This document shows positions 46,344-55,773 of a stretch of DNA of 64,000 nucleotides, in pieces. The DNA comes from Clostridia bacterium (GTDB taxonomy: Bacteria > Bacillota > Clostridia > Oscillospirales > Acutalibacteraceae). The notes beneath the pieces are model-generated. The model searched no databases. It saw only the letters and a program-made list of their open reading frames with translations, and was not told the DNA's origin. Numbering within the stretch: position 1 is the first letter of the stretch; each line of letters begins with the position of its first letter. Position numbers and translations under genes: made by a program. The stretch lies in the NCBI GenBank assembly GCA_017465085.1, contig JAFTWW010000001.1, positions 1 through 64,000 of the forward strand, read 5' to 3'.

Positions 46344-47370
46344 TAAATTATCATTTCAAAGCGATTATATCGCAGGCGCTCACCCCGATGTGATTCGGGC
46401 CCTTTGCGAAAATAACCTTGAAGCCGCCTCTGGCTACGGCACCGATAGATTTTGCCTTAGCGCCGAGGAGAAAATCAAGGCGGCCTGCGGCAAAGATAAC
46501 GCCAAGGTTTATTTTCTTGTAGGCGGTACGCAGGCAAACGCCGTGGTTATATCCTCTATGCTTAAAAAATATGAGGGCGTTATCTCGGCAAAAACAGGCC
46601 ATATTCATGCCCATGAGGCAGGTGCTGTTGAGCACACAGGCCATAAGGTTTTAGAGCTTCCGCAGACTCTCGGCAAGATAAACGCAACCGATCTTAAAAA
46701 TTTAATAGCCACATTTTATCAGGATGAAAACTGTGAGCATATGGTTTTTCCCGGTATGGTTTATATCTCTCACCCCACCGAATACGGCACCCTTTATTCA
46801 AAGGAAGAGCTTGAAAACATTTCGGCGGTTTGCCGCGAATACAATATTCCCCTGTTCCTTGATGGCGCAAGGCTTGGCTACGGTCTTATGAGCTACGATA
46901 CCGATGTAACGCTAAAGGATATCGCAACACTTTGCGATGTTTTCTATATCGGCGGCACCAAAATGGGCGCCCTTTGCGGCGAGGCGGTGGTGTTCACTAG
47001 AAACAACACCCCCGACCATTTTGTAAACCTTATTAAGAAAAACGGAGCCTTACTTGCTAAGGGCAGACTTTTAGGTATTCAGTTTGATGCCTTGTTTACC
47101 GATGACCTATATTTCAAAATCGGTCGTCACGCTATTGATATGGCAGAAAAACTGAAGGCTCTTTTTAAGGAGAAGGGCTACCGCTTCTTTATAGAAACCC
47201 CCACCAATCAGCAGTTTATTATTCTTGAAAATTCCAAAATGGAAAAATTAAAAGAGAAGGTAAATTTCGGTTTTTGGGAAAAATATGATGAGGAGCATAC
47301 CGTTGTTCGTTTTGCAACAGGCTTTTCCACCACCGAAAGCGATATAGAAGAACTTTCTAAAATTATATAA
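46336..47370 (+). CDS. Threonine aldolase family protein
   Basis: This 344-residue PLP enzyme resembles low-specificity L-threonine aldolases, which split threonine or allo-threonine to glycine and acetaldehyde. It shows ASGYGTDRFCLSAEEKI near the start, HEAGAVEHTGHK near residue 92, FLDGARLGYGL with the PLP aspartate, and the PLP lysine in FYIGGTKMGAL near residue 216. Co-transcription with an aminotransferase and nearness to a glycine transporter suggest amino acid metabolism. Substrate specificity is not certain. Confidence 0.87.
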   Translation: MSNKLSFQSDYIAGAHPDVIRALCENNLEAASGYGTDRFCLSAEEKIKAACGKDNAKVYFLVGGTQANAVVISSMLKKYEGVISAKTGHIHAHEAGAVEHTGHKVLELPQTLGKINATDLKNLIATFYQDENCEHMVFPGMVYISHPTEYGTLYSKEELENISAVCREYNIPLFLDGARLGYGLMSYDTDVTLKDIATLCDVFYIGGTKMGALCGEAVVFTRNNTPDHFVNLIKKNGALLAKGRLLGIQFDALFTDDLYFKIGRHAIDMAEKLKALFKEKGYRFFIETPTNQQFIILENSKMEKLKEKVNFGFWEKYDEEHTVVRFATGFSTTESDIEELSKII

Positions 47371-47392
47371 TCTTAACACGGAGATGTTATTT

Positions 47393-48469
47393 ATGAAATA
47401 TGAAATCAAAATCACTAAAACCGAGCGCCCCAACGAGCGCCCACAGGATGAAAGCAAATTAGGCTTCGGCAAAATCTTTACCGACCATATGTTTCTTATG
47501 GATTACAGTGAAGATAAGGGTTGGCACGATGCAAGAATAGTACCCTTTGGCCCTATGCCTACCCACCCTGCCTCCACAGTTTTCCATTACGGCGCAGAGG
47601 TTTTCGAGGGGCTTAAGGCTTATCGCAATAAAGAAGGCGGTATTCAGCTTTTCAGACCCGAGGAGAATGTTAAGCGCCTTAACAATTCTGCCGCAAGGCT
47701 TTGTCTTCCCACCCTTGATGAAGAAGGCACTCTGGATATAATCAAAACCTTGGTTGAGCTTGAAAAGGATTGGGTACCGAAGAGTGAAGGTACATCCCTT
47801 TATATCCGTCCCTTCATTTACGGCAATGACCCACATCTTGGCGTTCACGCCGTAAAGAATGCTGTGTTTGCAGTAATCTGCTCACCCGTTGGCGCTTATT
47901 ATGCAGAGGGACTCAATCCCGTTAAGATCGCCATTGAATCCAAGGATGTAAGAGCGGTTCGCGGTGGCACGGGAGAGGCCAAGTGCGGCGGTAACTATGC
48001 GGCAAGCCTTCGAGCAGGCCAGAAAGCAGAAGAGAACGGATATACTCAGGTGCTCTGGCTTGATGGCGTTGAGAGGAAATACATCGAAGAGGTAGGCGCC
48101 ATGAACGTTATGTTCAAGATAAATGGCAAGGTAATCACCCCCGCCCTTACAGGCTCTGTACTTCCCGGTATCACCAGAAAATCCTGCGTAGAGCTTCTTA
48201 AGAGCTGGGGCTATGAGGTTGAGGAAAGGCTCTTCTCGGTAACCGAGCTTTTCGAGGCCGCCAAAAACGGCACCTTAGAGGAGGCTTGGGGCACGGGCAC
48301 AGCCGCAGTTGTTTCCCCCATCGGTCATCTCTTCTATGAGGGCAAGGAATATACCGTTTGCAACAATCAGATAGGCGAGCTTACCCAAAAGCTCTACGAT
48401 AACCTTACGGGTATCCAGTGGGGCAAGGCAGAGGATAAGTTCGGTTGGATAAATAAAGTTTGCGATTAA
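47393..48469 (+). CDS. ilvE: Branched-chain amino acid aminotransferase
   Basis: This 358-residue class IV aminotransferase transfers amino groups to and from leucine, isoleucine and valine. It contains HYGAEVFEGLKAYR, the substrate-site RPFIYGNDPHLGVH, KCGGNYAASL and the family hallmark YIEEVGAMNVMF, then GTAAVVSPIG. The ATG at 47393 follows CGGAG by nine bases; an ATG three codons earlier overlaps that site. Confidence 0.95.
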   Translation: MKYEIKITKTERPNERPQDESKLGFGKIFTDHMFLMDYSEDKGWHDARIVPFGPMPTHPASTVFHYGAEVFEGLKAYRNKEGGIQLFRPEENVKRLNNSAARLCLPTLDEEGTLDIIKTLVELEKDWVPKSEGTSLYIRPFIYGNDPHLGVHAVKNAVFAVICSPVGAYYAEGLNPVKIAIESKDVRAVRGGTGEAKCGGNYAASLRAGQKAEENGYTQVLWLDGVERKYIEEVGAMNVMFKINGKVITPALTGSVLPGITRKSCVELLKSWGYEVEERLFSVTELFEAAKNGTLEEAWGTGTAAVVSPIGHLFYEGKEYTVCNNQIGELTQKLYDNLTGIQWGKAEDKFGWINKVCD

Positions 48470-48471
48470 AC

Positions 48472-48507
48472 AAAAGGCTTAACGGAAAACCGTTAAGCCT
48501 TTTTTAT
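48472..48507. terminator. Bidirectional terminator between ilvE and the lipoprotein gene
   Basis: AAAAGGCTTAACGG pairs exactly with CCGTTAAGCC plus T-run across AAAA. It lies between convergent genes and reaches the lipoprotein stop codon at 48504. Confidence 0.92.
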
Positions 48508-49607
48508 TTTATATAAGAATATGAAAAGTAGCAATGGCCGTGGATGGATGCATCCTCCTTGCAGATTTGCTCCTGCCTTGCGATAATTTCTTCACCTAAT
48601 ACCCACTCGGTAGCATCGGGTAGCGCTTCGGTGCCGATTTTATAATTCGCAAGGCCTATAAGAATTTTCGCCTCGCTTTTGCCTAAATACTTTTTCCATT
48701 TTTCAAGAAGATTATCAAAGCAAAAATTTTGGTCGGGGTAATTAAATCCGAAATAAAGCTGAGGTATAACCCAATCCACACAGCCGCTTTCTGCCCAGAG
48801 AGCAATATCAGCATAGAATTTTTCATAGTTTTTATCTATATCTGCGGCGGGTGAAACGCTGAAAATGATATCCTTATTTATGAACTTAACCGCAGTATAG
48901 GCTCCGCTTATAAGGGCATTCACATTACCCCTGCGCCATTCCTCGATATTTAAGGGCGTTGGGGTGGCGGCGGTGTAGGTCTCGTAATCAGCTTTATCCG
49001 CTTCTCCGCAGTTTTCGGGGTAAAAATAATCATCAAAGTGGATGCCATCCACCGCGTAATTATTAAGAATTTCCCTGATTCCTTCGAGGGTTAAAAGCCG
49101 TGCTTCGTAGGAGGCGGGATTGAGATATATCCCGCTCTCGCAAATTAAAACATTATTTCCCTTACCCTCGCTTATCCACTTATAAGCGGGGCTTTCTTTA
49201 TTAAGAGCTTCTATATTGTTATCGCTTGTACGGACTCGGTAGGGGTTTATCCAGGCGTGAAGCCTTATCCCCTGGCCGTGCGCCGCCTGTACCATAAATT
49301 CGAGGGCATCAAAGTCTATATTCTGAGCGGCGGTTGCCTTGGGGAAAAGCCCCGAATTATAATAGGCATCGCAAAATGCCCTTGTGTGAACAAATATATC
49401 GGTAATACCCTTTTCCTTGCAGGTATTCACCGCTTCGGAAAACTGAACCTTAAAATCGCCCGATAGCATATTATTAAGCTCGCTGTATGTAATCCATAAT
49501 CCCGTGTGATACTCATCATTATCCTTAATTCTCTGCTCCTTGGTTTCACCAAAGCAACCGCAGAGGGTTAAAATTAAAATAAGGCACAGGGCAATGGCTT
49601 TTTTCAT
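48504..49607 (-). CDS. Glycosidase-like lipoprotein (GHL10/DUF187 family)
   Basis: This 367-residue protein has a lipoprotein signal (hydrophobic residues 4-15, lipobox LCGC with Cys18) and a TIM-barrel domain of the GHL10/DUF187 type found in YngK-like proteins: GLWITYSELNNML, DIFVHTRAFCDAYYNS, LHAWINPYRVR and VDGIHFDDYFYPEN. It probably acts on a cell-surface glycan. It starts only 12 bases after the last phage structural gene, with AAAGAGG, so it may be transcribed with the phage module, though similar lipoproteins are also ordinary chromosomal genes. Confidence 0.85.
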   Translation of the reverse strand: MKKAIALCLILILTLCGCFGETKEQRIKDNDEYHTGLWITYSELNNMLSGDFKVQFSEAVNTCKEKGITDIFVHTRAFCDAYYNSGLFPKATAAQNIDFDALEFMVQAAHGQGIRLHAWINPYRVRTSDNNIEALNKESPAYKWISEGKGNNVLICESGIYLNPASYEARLLTLEGIREILNNYAVDGIHFDDYFYPENCGEADKADYETYTAATPTPLNIEEWRRGNVNALISGAYTAVKFINKDIIFSVSPAADIDKNYEKFYADIALWAESGCVDWVIPQLYFGFNYPDQNFCFDNLLEKWKKYLGKSEAKILIGLANYKIGTEALPDATEWVLGEEIIARQEQICKEDASIHGHCYFSYSYIK

Positions 49608-49619
49608 ACAGATTCCTCT

Positions 49620-51716
49620 TTATATGTTTCTATACTTAATCAATATGCCGCCCGCGGCAAAACTATCCTTAGAAACAGCCGAGATTTTTATCCTGTTTGC
49701 GCTTTTGATGGGTAGATTTATCCTTGTTACCTCATATTTTTCTGTTTTGGGAAGTAGTGTGATATCACCGCCGCATCGTTCTCCCATTACAGATATCTCC
49801 GTTTGCCCCGTTAGCTTAAGGCCCATATATATGCTATCAAGGGTTTTGAGGGTTTCTATAAGGCCAAAATCGGTACTGCGAGTTGTAAAGCCGCTTTCGA
49901 TTCCGTATTCAAAAAGCTTAGGAGCTCCCTCTTCATCGGTTTTAATAATTACATCCTTTTCTCCCTGAAGCCTTGAGATATACTGATATTTCAAATCCTC
50001 GCTGTTGCAGGCAAAAAGCACATTGCCATCAACCTTGGTAACGGTTGCCTCATCAAGCTCTACACAGTAATCCCACATATACCAGGAAATTGCGCCGCCG
50101 TTTTCGTTTTCTCCCGCATATTTTGCAGGGAAGCCAAAATCCTTTATGCGATAATCCATAACGGCTATCCGCTTATCAAAAACAAGCATATAATAGCCAT
50201 CGGTATCGGCGGCATAGATTTTTTTAAGCTTATCCTTATTAAAGGATTTAAGGAAATTTTCTATATTTGCCGAAACCGAAAAAATATTATTTTCCTTACC
50301 GTAGGTTGTGGTGGCAAGGGTATAAACCTTACCCGTGGAGCTGAGCCATACAAGGCGGTTGGAGCAGTTTTTAAGGGTTTCGGGACAATCGCAGCCTATA
50401 GAGGTGTGCACCGCCGTTGTGGTAAGGGTATCGTTGTGCATAAAGCCCGCCTTTTTAACCGAGAGAATACCCTCGGGGGTATAAGAATCCCCAACGGTTA
50501 CATTTATTTTATATATCTCATTGGGCTTAAAGGCTATAAGCTTATTGCATACCACTCCAAGTGCTGTTACGGGACTTGTTCTATCACCCACCGAAACCTT
50601 GGAATTTATGGGAAAATAAAGGGGAGAGGATGTTCTAACGGAATAAACCTCATCAGGCTTATATTTATTCCCGCAGAAATAGAGCCTCGAATTATAGCCT
50701 ACCACCCTCTTTGAGCCCACCACCCTGTCAAAAGCGTTTTCGACGGTTTTATGGGCGGTTATCTCCATATTGTTACCGCCGTATAGAGCCATATAGGGTA
50801 TGGGATAGGGCGCTCCGCCCGAGGTAAATGTAAGTATTCCTGATGCTCTATCAACGCTAAGCTCCACGGATACGCTGTTAAAGATTATGGTGGATGTGGT
50901 TTCGCCCTCATTTATAGCCCACTGGCCGTAAGCATAGGGCGAGACATACACCCTGCAAATAACCGAGCTGTTATCAAGCTCGGTTACAGGGAGCTTAAAT
51001 ACAGAGGAAAAATTATCACTTGTAAAATACGCCTTAAAGGTGGGGTTGAGCATATTAAGCGCCTCGGGCTCGGTGGGCTTTGCCGAGTAGTATATAAGCT
51101 CGTTATCGTTTTCGGGATAGCTTGCACCCCTACCGTTCATATAAATAATTGGCGTATAGCACTGGCTTGAATAAATCTGTTGCCAACCGCTCAAATCGGA
51201 ATTTATTTCGTATATCCTATAATACTCCTCATCCTTCTGCCATACGGTCATAAAAATATATATTCCGCCGCCATCACTTGATGCGGCGCTGAAAAACACC
51301 GCATTTGAAAAGCGGTAAAAGAGCTCCTCGCTTGTTCTGCGAAGGTATATGGGCGCGGTTTCTCTGATTTCTCCCTCACCCGATACGAGAAATACCCTTA
51401 ACAGCTCATAGGATACATAATCGCCATCAAGGCAATAGGCTATAGCATATTGCTTACCATCAAGATACACCGAGCTATCGGTCATCTTAAAAGGAATAAT
51501 ACATTGGGAATATTCATCGTATCTTCCTACCACGCTACCCTCGACCGCGCCTATGCCAAGCCTTGTTCTGAGCGCCCCGTTCTTAAACCACATATTACTG
51601 CAACTGCTTAACTGATTATCCTCTATAAACTCCTCATCGTTGAGATTTATTCCGCCGTTCAGATATGGAATGCGGAATTGCTTGCTGTCTGCTTCCTTTA
51701 TACTACCGTATTTCAT
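49620..51716 (-). CDS. Large phage structural protein (stabilisation/stopper-like)
   Basis: This 698-residue protein has no signal peptide. Its beginning, IPYLNGGINLNDEEFIEDNQ then NMWFKNGALRTRLG, is typical of phage particle proteins placed after the connector, such as P22 gp10-like stabilisation proteins or propeller-type structural proteins. The rest looks beta-rich. It lies four bases after the connector gene. The structural role is well supported by context; the exact equivalent is not. Confidence 0.6.
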   Translation of the reverse strand: MKYGSIKEADSKQFRIPYLNGGINLNDEEFIEDNQLSSCSNMWFKNGALRTRLGIGAVEGSVVGRYDEYSQCIIPFKMTDSSVYLDGKQYAIAYCLDGDYVSYELLRVFLVSGEGEIRETAPIYLRRTSEELFYRFSNAVFFSAASSDGGGIYIFMTVWQKDEEYYRIYEINSDLSGWQQIYSSQCYTPIIYMNGRGASYPENDNELIYYSAKPTEPEALNMLNPTFKAYFTSDNFSSVFKLPVTELDNSSVICRVYVSPYAYGQWAINEGETTSTIIFNSVSVELSVDRASGILTFTSGGAPYPIPYMALYGGNNMEITAHKTVENAFDRVVGSKRVVGYNSRLYFCGNKYKPDEVYSVRTSSPLYFPINSKVSVGDRTSPVTALGVVCNKLIAFKPNEIYKINVTVGDSYTPEGILSVKKAGFMHNDTLTTTAVHTSIGCDCPETLKNCSNRLVWLSSTGKVYTLATTTYGKENNIFSVSANIENFLKSFNKDKLKKIYAADTDGYYMLVFDKRIAVMDYRIKDFGFPAKYAGENENGGAISWYMWDYCVELDEATVTKVDGNVLFACNSEDLKYQYISRLQGEKDVIIKTDEEGAPKLFEYGIESGFTTRSTDFGLIETLKTLDSIYMGLKLTGQTEISVMGERCGGDITLLPKTEKYEVTRINLPIKSANRIKISAVSKDSFAAGGILIKYRNI

Positions 51717-51719
51717 ATA

Positions 51720-52070
51720 CTACACCCCATAGCCTACGGGAAGCGTATCCCTTATTTTATCGTTTCCGCCCTTAACAGCCGCCCTTTTTGAGTTATAAAT
51801 ATCGGCAAAAAGCTTATTTTTTCCGCCATCACCGTCTGAAAAGGCAAGTAGCATAGCAACGCCGTAAATTACGGCATCCTTCTGTTTTTGCGTTACCTCT
51901 ATTTCATCTGAAAGCCTCCTGATTGAAAGGTTTATTCCAAGGTCGCAGAGTATTCGGTTTATCACCGCCACCGCTCTTGATTTAAGCCCCGTTGTATCCT
52001 GAAGCTTACCCTCTGAATCGGTGTAGCCTAAAAGGAGCATAGACTCTTCAAAAAAATCATATCCCTTCAT
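51720..52070 (-). CDS. Putative head-tail connector protein
   Basis: This 116-residue, mainly helical protein (FEESMLLLGYTDSEGKLQD, then AVAVINRILCDLGINLS) lies directly after the portal gene with a 14-base overlap. Size and position fit a head-completion or connector protein. No motif allows a firm name. Confidence 0.55.
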   Translation of the reverse strand: MKGYDFFEESMLLLGYTDSEGKLQDTTGLKSRAVAVINRILCDLGINLSIRRLSDEIEVTQKQKDAVIYGVAMLLAFSDGDGGKNKLFADIYNSKRAAVKGGNDKIRDTLPVGYGV

Positions 52071-53637
52071 TTTCTTCCTCCTCTTTCAAAAATGAAAGTA
52101 TGCCCTCTTTATCGGGTAGAAGATTATCGGGCAACCTCTTAACATACTGCTTTTTATCTAAAATGCCCTTTTCATAAAGCTGATTAAGAACACTAGCGGT
52201 TTCGCTATCCTTAGCCTTAATCTGCCCGACGTCTGCCTGCGCTATCACCGAAACGGCGCTATACCTATGAGCATCAAAGGGCAGATACCACACGCCGTTT
52301 TCATCCTCAATACAAAGGTTACGGTTGCCGTAATGTGTAAACCAGAAATCTGCCCATATAAGAGCAATCTCCTCCTGAAAACTGTAATATCTCTTCCTTA
52401 ATATCTGCAAGGGTAAAACCGCCGCATCCATAAGGGCTGTAAGGGCGGCGGCGTTATCGGCTCTGGTATCACCGAGAGCCACCTCATTAGCGCCGCTCTG
52501 TGTTAAGGTATTGGTGATAAGGTCCTTAATACTCTCCCCTAAGCAAGAGCTGAAATCAGGGGGAGTAATAAATTTCACGGCCCCTGCCACATCCTCGTTG
52601 GTGCCATATACCTTGATTATCTGACCTGGATCATTGGTTATTTCGGCGGTTACGGTATCACCGTTTACCACCATCATTGGCATACCCATAGTCATAGCCG
52701 CCCACACATTTGCGGTAATCATTCGGTTTATGGCAATCTGATTAGGTATAAGATAGGTTACCTCGCTCTGACCGTAGGCAAGGCCGCCGCGCTCCTCCCA
52801 GCATATACTTGCAAGGGGATAACGGGTAAGGCGGGTATCAAAATCCTTACGGATCACACAGTTTTCGGTAACCTTAACACATCTAACCCTACCGCCGCCT
52901 TCATAGGAATAATCCTTATAGAACTTGGTTAATACCAACACCTTGCCATCATTATCCGCTTTGATATTTTTGGCGGCAGTACCGCCATCCCCTATCTCCC
53001 TTATTACCGCCGCGGCATCAACGCGACTTGCTATAATAATATAGGGCTGGGTTTGCAGATTGGTATTATAAGGATCGGCAAAGAACACATTTTCAACATC
53101 TAAAACCTCGCAGTTTATATCACCCGAGGCATCGGTTTTAACACCATTATCCCAATAGGTATAAATAATACCCGTTCCGCTGATAAATGCCTTTTTGAGC
53201 GCCGTTGCCATAAGGCTGTCAAGCCCTATTCGATTGGCGGTGGATACACGGTAATCTCCCATAACCGACATAATCAGATTTATTTCATCGGGGCCGATAC
53301 CACCCGAAAAGCTTATATCTTTATTTTTGGAAAGCTCTGCTTTTTTAAGCTTTACACTATTTTTGGACTGAGCATCCGAGGCGACGCCCAAAGCCGAATA
53401 TTTAAGTGATATGGGCGCGCAGATTATCTGGGACATCTTGTAATCCCCAATACGCTTGATAACATTGTATCGCACTAAGGGGCGGTCATTACCGCATTTT
53501 GCGCCGTACCACTGATCTCCCACATAAAATCTTTCGTTGATTTTGGTCTGTTCAAAAAGCCCCTTGTTGCCAAGAGTCTCCTTAAAGCTTGCGCCCTTCA
53601 AATATTCTTTGAATATCGTTTTTGGATCTGATTTCAT
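52057..53637 (-). CDS. Phage portal protein
   Basis: This 526-residue protein looks like a portal, the dodecameric ring at the capsid vertex used for DNA entry and exit. It has YVGDQWYGA near residue 40, the long helical stem region and the C-terminal PLQILRKRYYSFQEEIALIWADFW helix. The ATG at 53637 follows a perfect AAGGAGGAAATTT site that directly adjoins the repeat at 53650. Placed after the capsid gene rather than before it, which is unusual. Confidence 0.8.
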   Translation of the reverse strand: MKSDPKTIFKEYLKGASFKETLGNKGLFEQTKINERFYVGDQWYGAKCGNDRPLVRYNVIKRIGDYKMSQIICAPISLKYSALGVASDAQSKNSVKLKKAELSKNKDISFSGGIGPDEINLIMSVMGDYRVSTANRIGLDSLMATALKKAFISGTGIIYTYWDNGVKTDASGDINCEVLDVENVFFADPYNTNLQTQPYIIIASRVDAAAVIREIGDGGTAAKNIKADNDGKVLVLTKFYKDYSYEGGGRVRCVKVTENCVIRKDFDTRLTRYPLASICWEERGGLAYGQSEVTYLIPNQIAINRMITANVWAAMTMGMPMMVVNGDTVTAEITNDPGQIIKVYGTNEDVAGAVKFITPPDFSSCLGESIKDLITNTLTQSGANEVALGDTRADNAAALTALMDAAVLPLQILRKRYYSFQEEIALIWADFWFTHYGNRNLCIEDENGVWYLPFDAHRYSAVSVIAQADVGQIKAKDSETASVLNQLYEKGILDKKQYVKRLPDNLLPDKEGILSFLKEEEENEGI

Positions 53638-53649
53638 AAATTTCCTCCT

Positions 53650-53677
53650 TAGCCAAAGCATTTGAATGTTTTGGCTA
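53650..53677. repeat. Minimal copy of the TAGCCAAAG repeat
   Basis: TAGCCAAA-N12-TTTGGCTA (28 bases) with TA at both ends and the interior GCATTTGAA found next to the ends of the 277-base element. It sits between the capsid terminator and the portal ribosome binding site. Confidence 0.6.
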
Positions 53678-53684
53678 TGCAAAG

Positions 53685-53710
53685 AGCCACTTTTTTCAAA
53701 GTGGCTCCCA
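53685..53710 (-). terminator. Terminator or attenuator between capsid and portal genes
   Basis: GAGCCACTTT and its complement (53685-53708) form a 10-bp stem inside the phage operon. The leftward T-tract is short (TTTGC), so partial termination is likely, giving more capsid than portal message. Confidence 0.65.
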
Positions 53711-53718
53711 TAAAAATA

Positions 53719-54897
53719 TTACTCTACTGTTACACAAGCAACTGCAGATTCCTTAGCAGGAATACCATCAACCATTATCTTTGCGAAATAGTAGTAAGAG
53801 CCTGCCTCAAGCGCTTCATCAAGGATAAGCTGAGCGTTGGTTTCATCAGCTAACTTAACGGCGCCCGAGCCGTTTTCATCCTTGCAGGAATACCACTGAT
53901 AAGTAACCTCACCGCCATCGCAGGTAGCCTCTACCGAGATAGCCTCGGTAATATTACCCTCGGTAACGGTAATGCTTTCGGGCTCTTCGGTAAGTGTTAC
54001 CTTAGGAGCAATCCATGCCCAGATGCTATCAAGGCCGCTCTTCTTTACAAACACATCGTAATAGATGCGGTAATCAAACTTATATGCATCGGCATCCAAG
54101 TTCTGCTCAGGTGTAAAGATGCGCATCTGCTCGGTCTTCTTAACAAGGTGAGCCGCGCTCTTGGGGCAAACCAGCATATAAATTTCACGGGCGTTCTCAC
54201 TAGGCTTAAAGCCGCCTACCGCTGTATTATTAAAGGTATAGCTTGTCTTCATTCTCTCGTTTACAACGGGAATGATAGCAACGCCGTTAATGGCCTTAAC
54301 CTTAAGGTCAACCTCACCCTGCTTAAAATCGTTCACCGTAATCATACGGGAAATTTCCGCAGAGTTAACAAGGGCGGCATACATAGAGCTATCAAGGAAG
54401 GCTACAAGCTCTTCATCAAAGCCTACGATATTCTGCACCTCGTTAATAAGGCTGCAAAGCGCCTCAAAGGGCTTATTGATATCGCCCTTCACAAGATTGG
54501 CTCTTGAGGCCGCAAGCCCTGCAAGCTTTGAAAGAACATAAGCATCGCACTCGGGAACAACCTTGGTGCGAACATATTCACCTAAAATCTTGCCTGCAAG
54601 GTTTGCTATACCCGTTTCATCCATATCCTCGCGGTCGATCTGCAGGGAACGGGCGCGGTCCATAGCCATTGTATAGGAAGCATTGCTTACGGTAATGGCA
54701 CCGCGGGAGAAGCCTGTGTCGCGGTCATAATCCGCAAGGCCCTGAAAATCCACATCGGGAATAATAACTGTTTTTGCACCAACAAATTTGGTGGCAAGAG
54801 CATTATCGGCAAAGAAGCCCGTTGCGCTCTTCTGTGAAAACAGAGCATCAAGCTCATCGGAATATCTTGCCGCGTTTTCAATAGAATTTATTGACAT
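53719..54897 (-). CDS. Phage major capsid protein with C-terminal Ig-like domain
   Basis: This 392-residue protein fits an HK97-type major capsid protein: an N-terminal arm, ADYDRDTGFSRGAITVSN, a central LINEVQNIVGFDEELVAFLD region and the VNDFKQGEVDLKVKAINGV strand. Residues from about 305 form an Ig-like domain (VTLTEEPESITVTEGNITEA then YQWYSCKDENGSG), probably displayed on the capsid surface. Starts after AAGGAG. No protease gene is seen nearby. Confidence 0.82.
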   Translation of the reverse strand: MSINSIENAARYSDELDALFSQKSATGFFADNALATKFVGAKTVIIPDVDFQGLADYDRDTGFSRGAITVSNASYTMAMDRARSLQIDREDMDETGIANLAGKILGEYVRTKVVPECDAYVLSKLAGLAASRANLVKGDINKPFEALCSLINEVQNIVGFDEELVAFLDSSMYAALVNSAEISRMITVNDFKQGEVDLKVKAINGVAIIPVVNERMKTSYTFNNTAVGGFKPSENAREIYMLVCPKSAAHLVKKTEQMRIFTPEQNLDADAYKFDYRIYYDVFVKKSGLDSIWAWIAPKVTLTEEPESITVTEGNITEAISVEATCDGGEVTYQWYSCKDENGSGAVKLADETNAQLILDEALEAGSYYYFAKIMVDGIPAKESAVACVTVE

Positions 54898-54922
54898 AAT
54901 AATTCTCCTTATAATTTAATTT

Positions 54923-55573
54923 CTAACCCCAGATTCCCTTTAAGAACATATTTCTCACGGGGTCGCTTTCACCGCTATCCTGTGTTTTAAGGGAGCCTAA
55001 GGTATGCTTGTTAACATCCTTTTTTGTTTCCTGCTTTTCCTTTTCAAGCAGCTTTAAGGAATAAAGGTGCCTTAAATATTCATCAAGAAGGCGACTGCCC
55101 TTCTCTTTTGCCTTATCCAGTACCTCCTGCGGCAGAGATGCGGCATCCTCAATCTCAGGAAAAAATTCTCTTAATTCTTCCATCTGACCGCCATCCCCCG
55201 AAAGCTTATTTTCCATAGCTATAAGCCTATCGGCAATCTCCTCATTGCCGCCGCACTTTGAGAGGATTTCGTTGCGTTTGAGCTCATTGAGTTTTTCCTC
55301 AACATAGGTTAAAAACTCGCTGACGCTCCTGCCATCCTTCTCGGCAAGAGCCTTAAGTTTTGTAAAATCAGGGCTTATCATATCGTATTTAAGGCCCTTT
55401 TGCGCAAGGCTACCCGCCTCGCTTAAAGAAAGCTCTCTTTCTTCCTTATTGAATTTTATAGGAATTTTAATATCTTTGTCCGCAGTATCGGGCATGGTAA
55501 CCTCGTCTGCGGAAGCATTATTTCCGTCAACCGATTCTGGTATTTCGTTTAACTTAGCTTCTGCGTTTTCCAT
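54923..55573 (-). CDS. Phage scaffolding protein
   Basis: This 216-residue, highly charged helical protein lies directly upstream of the capsid gene and resembles scaffolding (GP20-like) proteins. It has a coiled-coil-prone centre (LTYVEEKLNELKRNEILSK) and a basic C-terminus, as expected for a factor that directs head assembly. Starts after GAAGGAG. Confidence 0.72.
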   Translation of the reverse strand: MENAEAKLNEIPESVDGNNASADEVTMPDTADKDIKIPIKFNKEERELSLSEAGSLAQKGLKYDMISPDFTKLKALAEKDGRSVSEFLTYVEEKLNELKRNEILSKCGGNEEIADRLIAMENKLSGDGGQMEELREFFPEIEDAASLPQEVLDKAKEKGSRLLDEYLRHLYSLKLLEKEKQETKKDVNKHTLGSLKTQDSGESDPVRNMFLKGIWG

Positions 55574-55590
55574 ACTAGCTCCTTCCTATT

Positions 55591-55773
55591 TCAGTCACTC
55601 TGAACTGTGCCGTCATAGGTTAAAAAATTCTTATACTGACGGCTAAGCTTACTTTGGTCGCTAAGGCCCCGTATACATTGTAGGCCTCTTCCCTTTCCGC
55701 CAAAGAAATATCCCGTAAGGAAGCCTATGACAAAAAAGGTAGTACTAAAGCACAACAAATTAAAAAAATTCAT
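55591..55773 (-). CDS. Small membrane protein in the phage module
   Basis: This 60-residue protein has one membrane helix (residues 4-24, ending GYFFGGKG) and a short basic tail. It starts at the ATG at 55773 (nine bases after AAAGG) and overlaps the large terminase stop by four bases. Not a recognised family; a holin-like or accessory role cannot be excluded. Confidence 0.55.
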   Translation of the reverse strand: MNFFNLLCFSTTFFVIGFLTGYFFGGKGRGLQCIRGLSDQSKLSRQYKNFLTYDGTVQSD

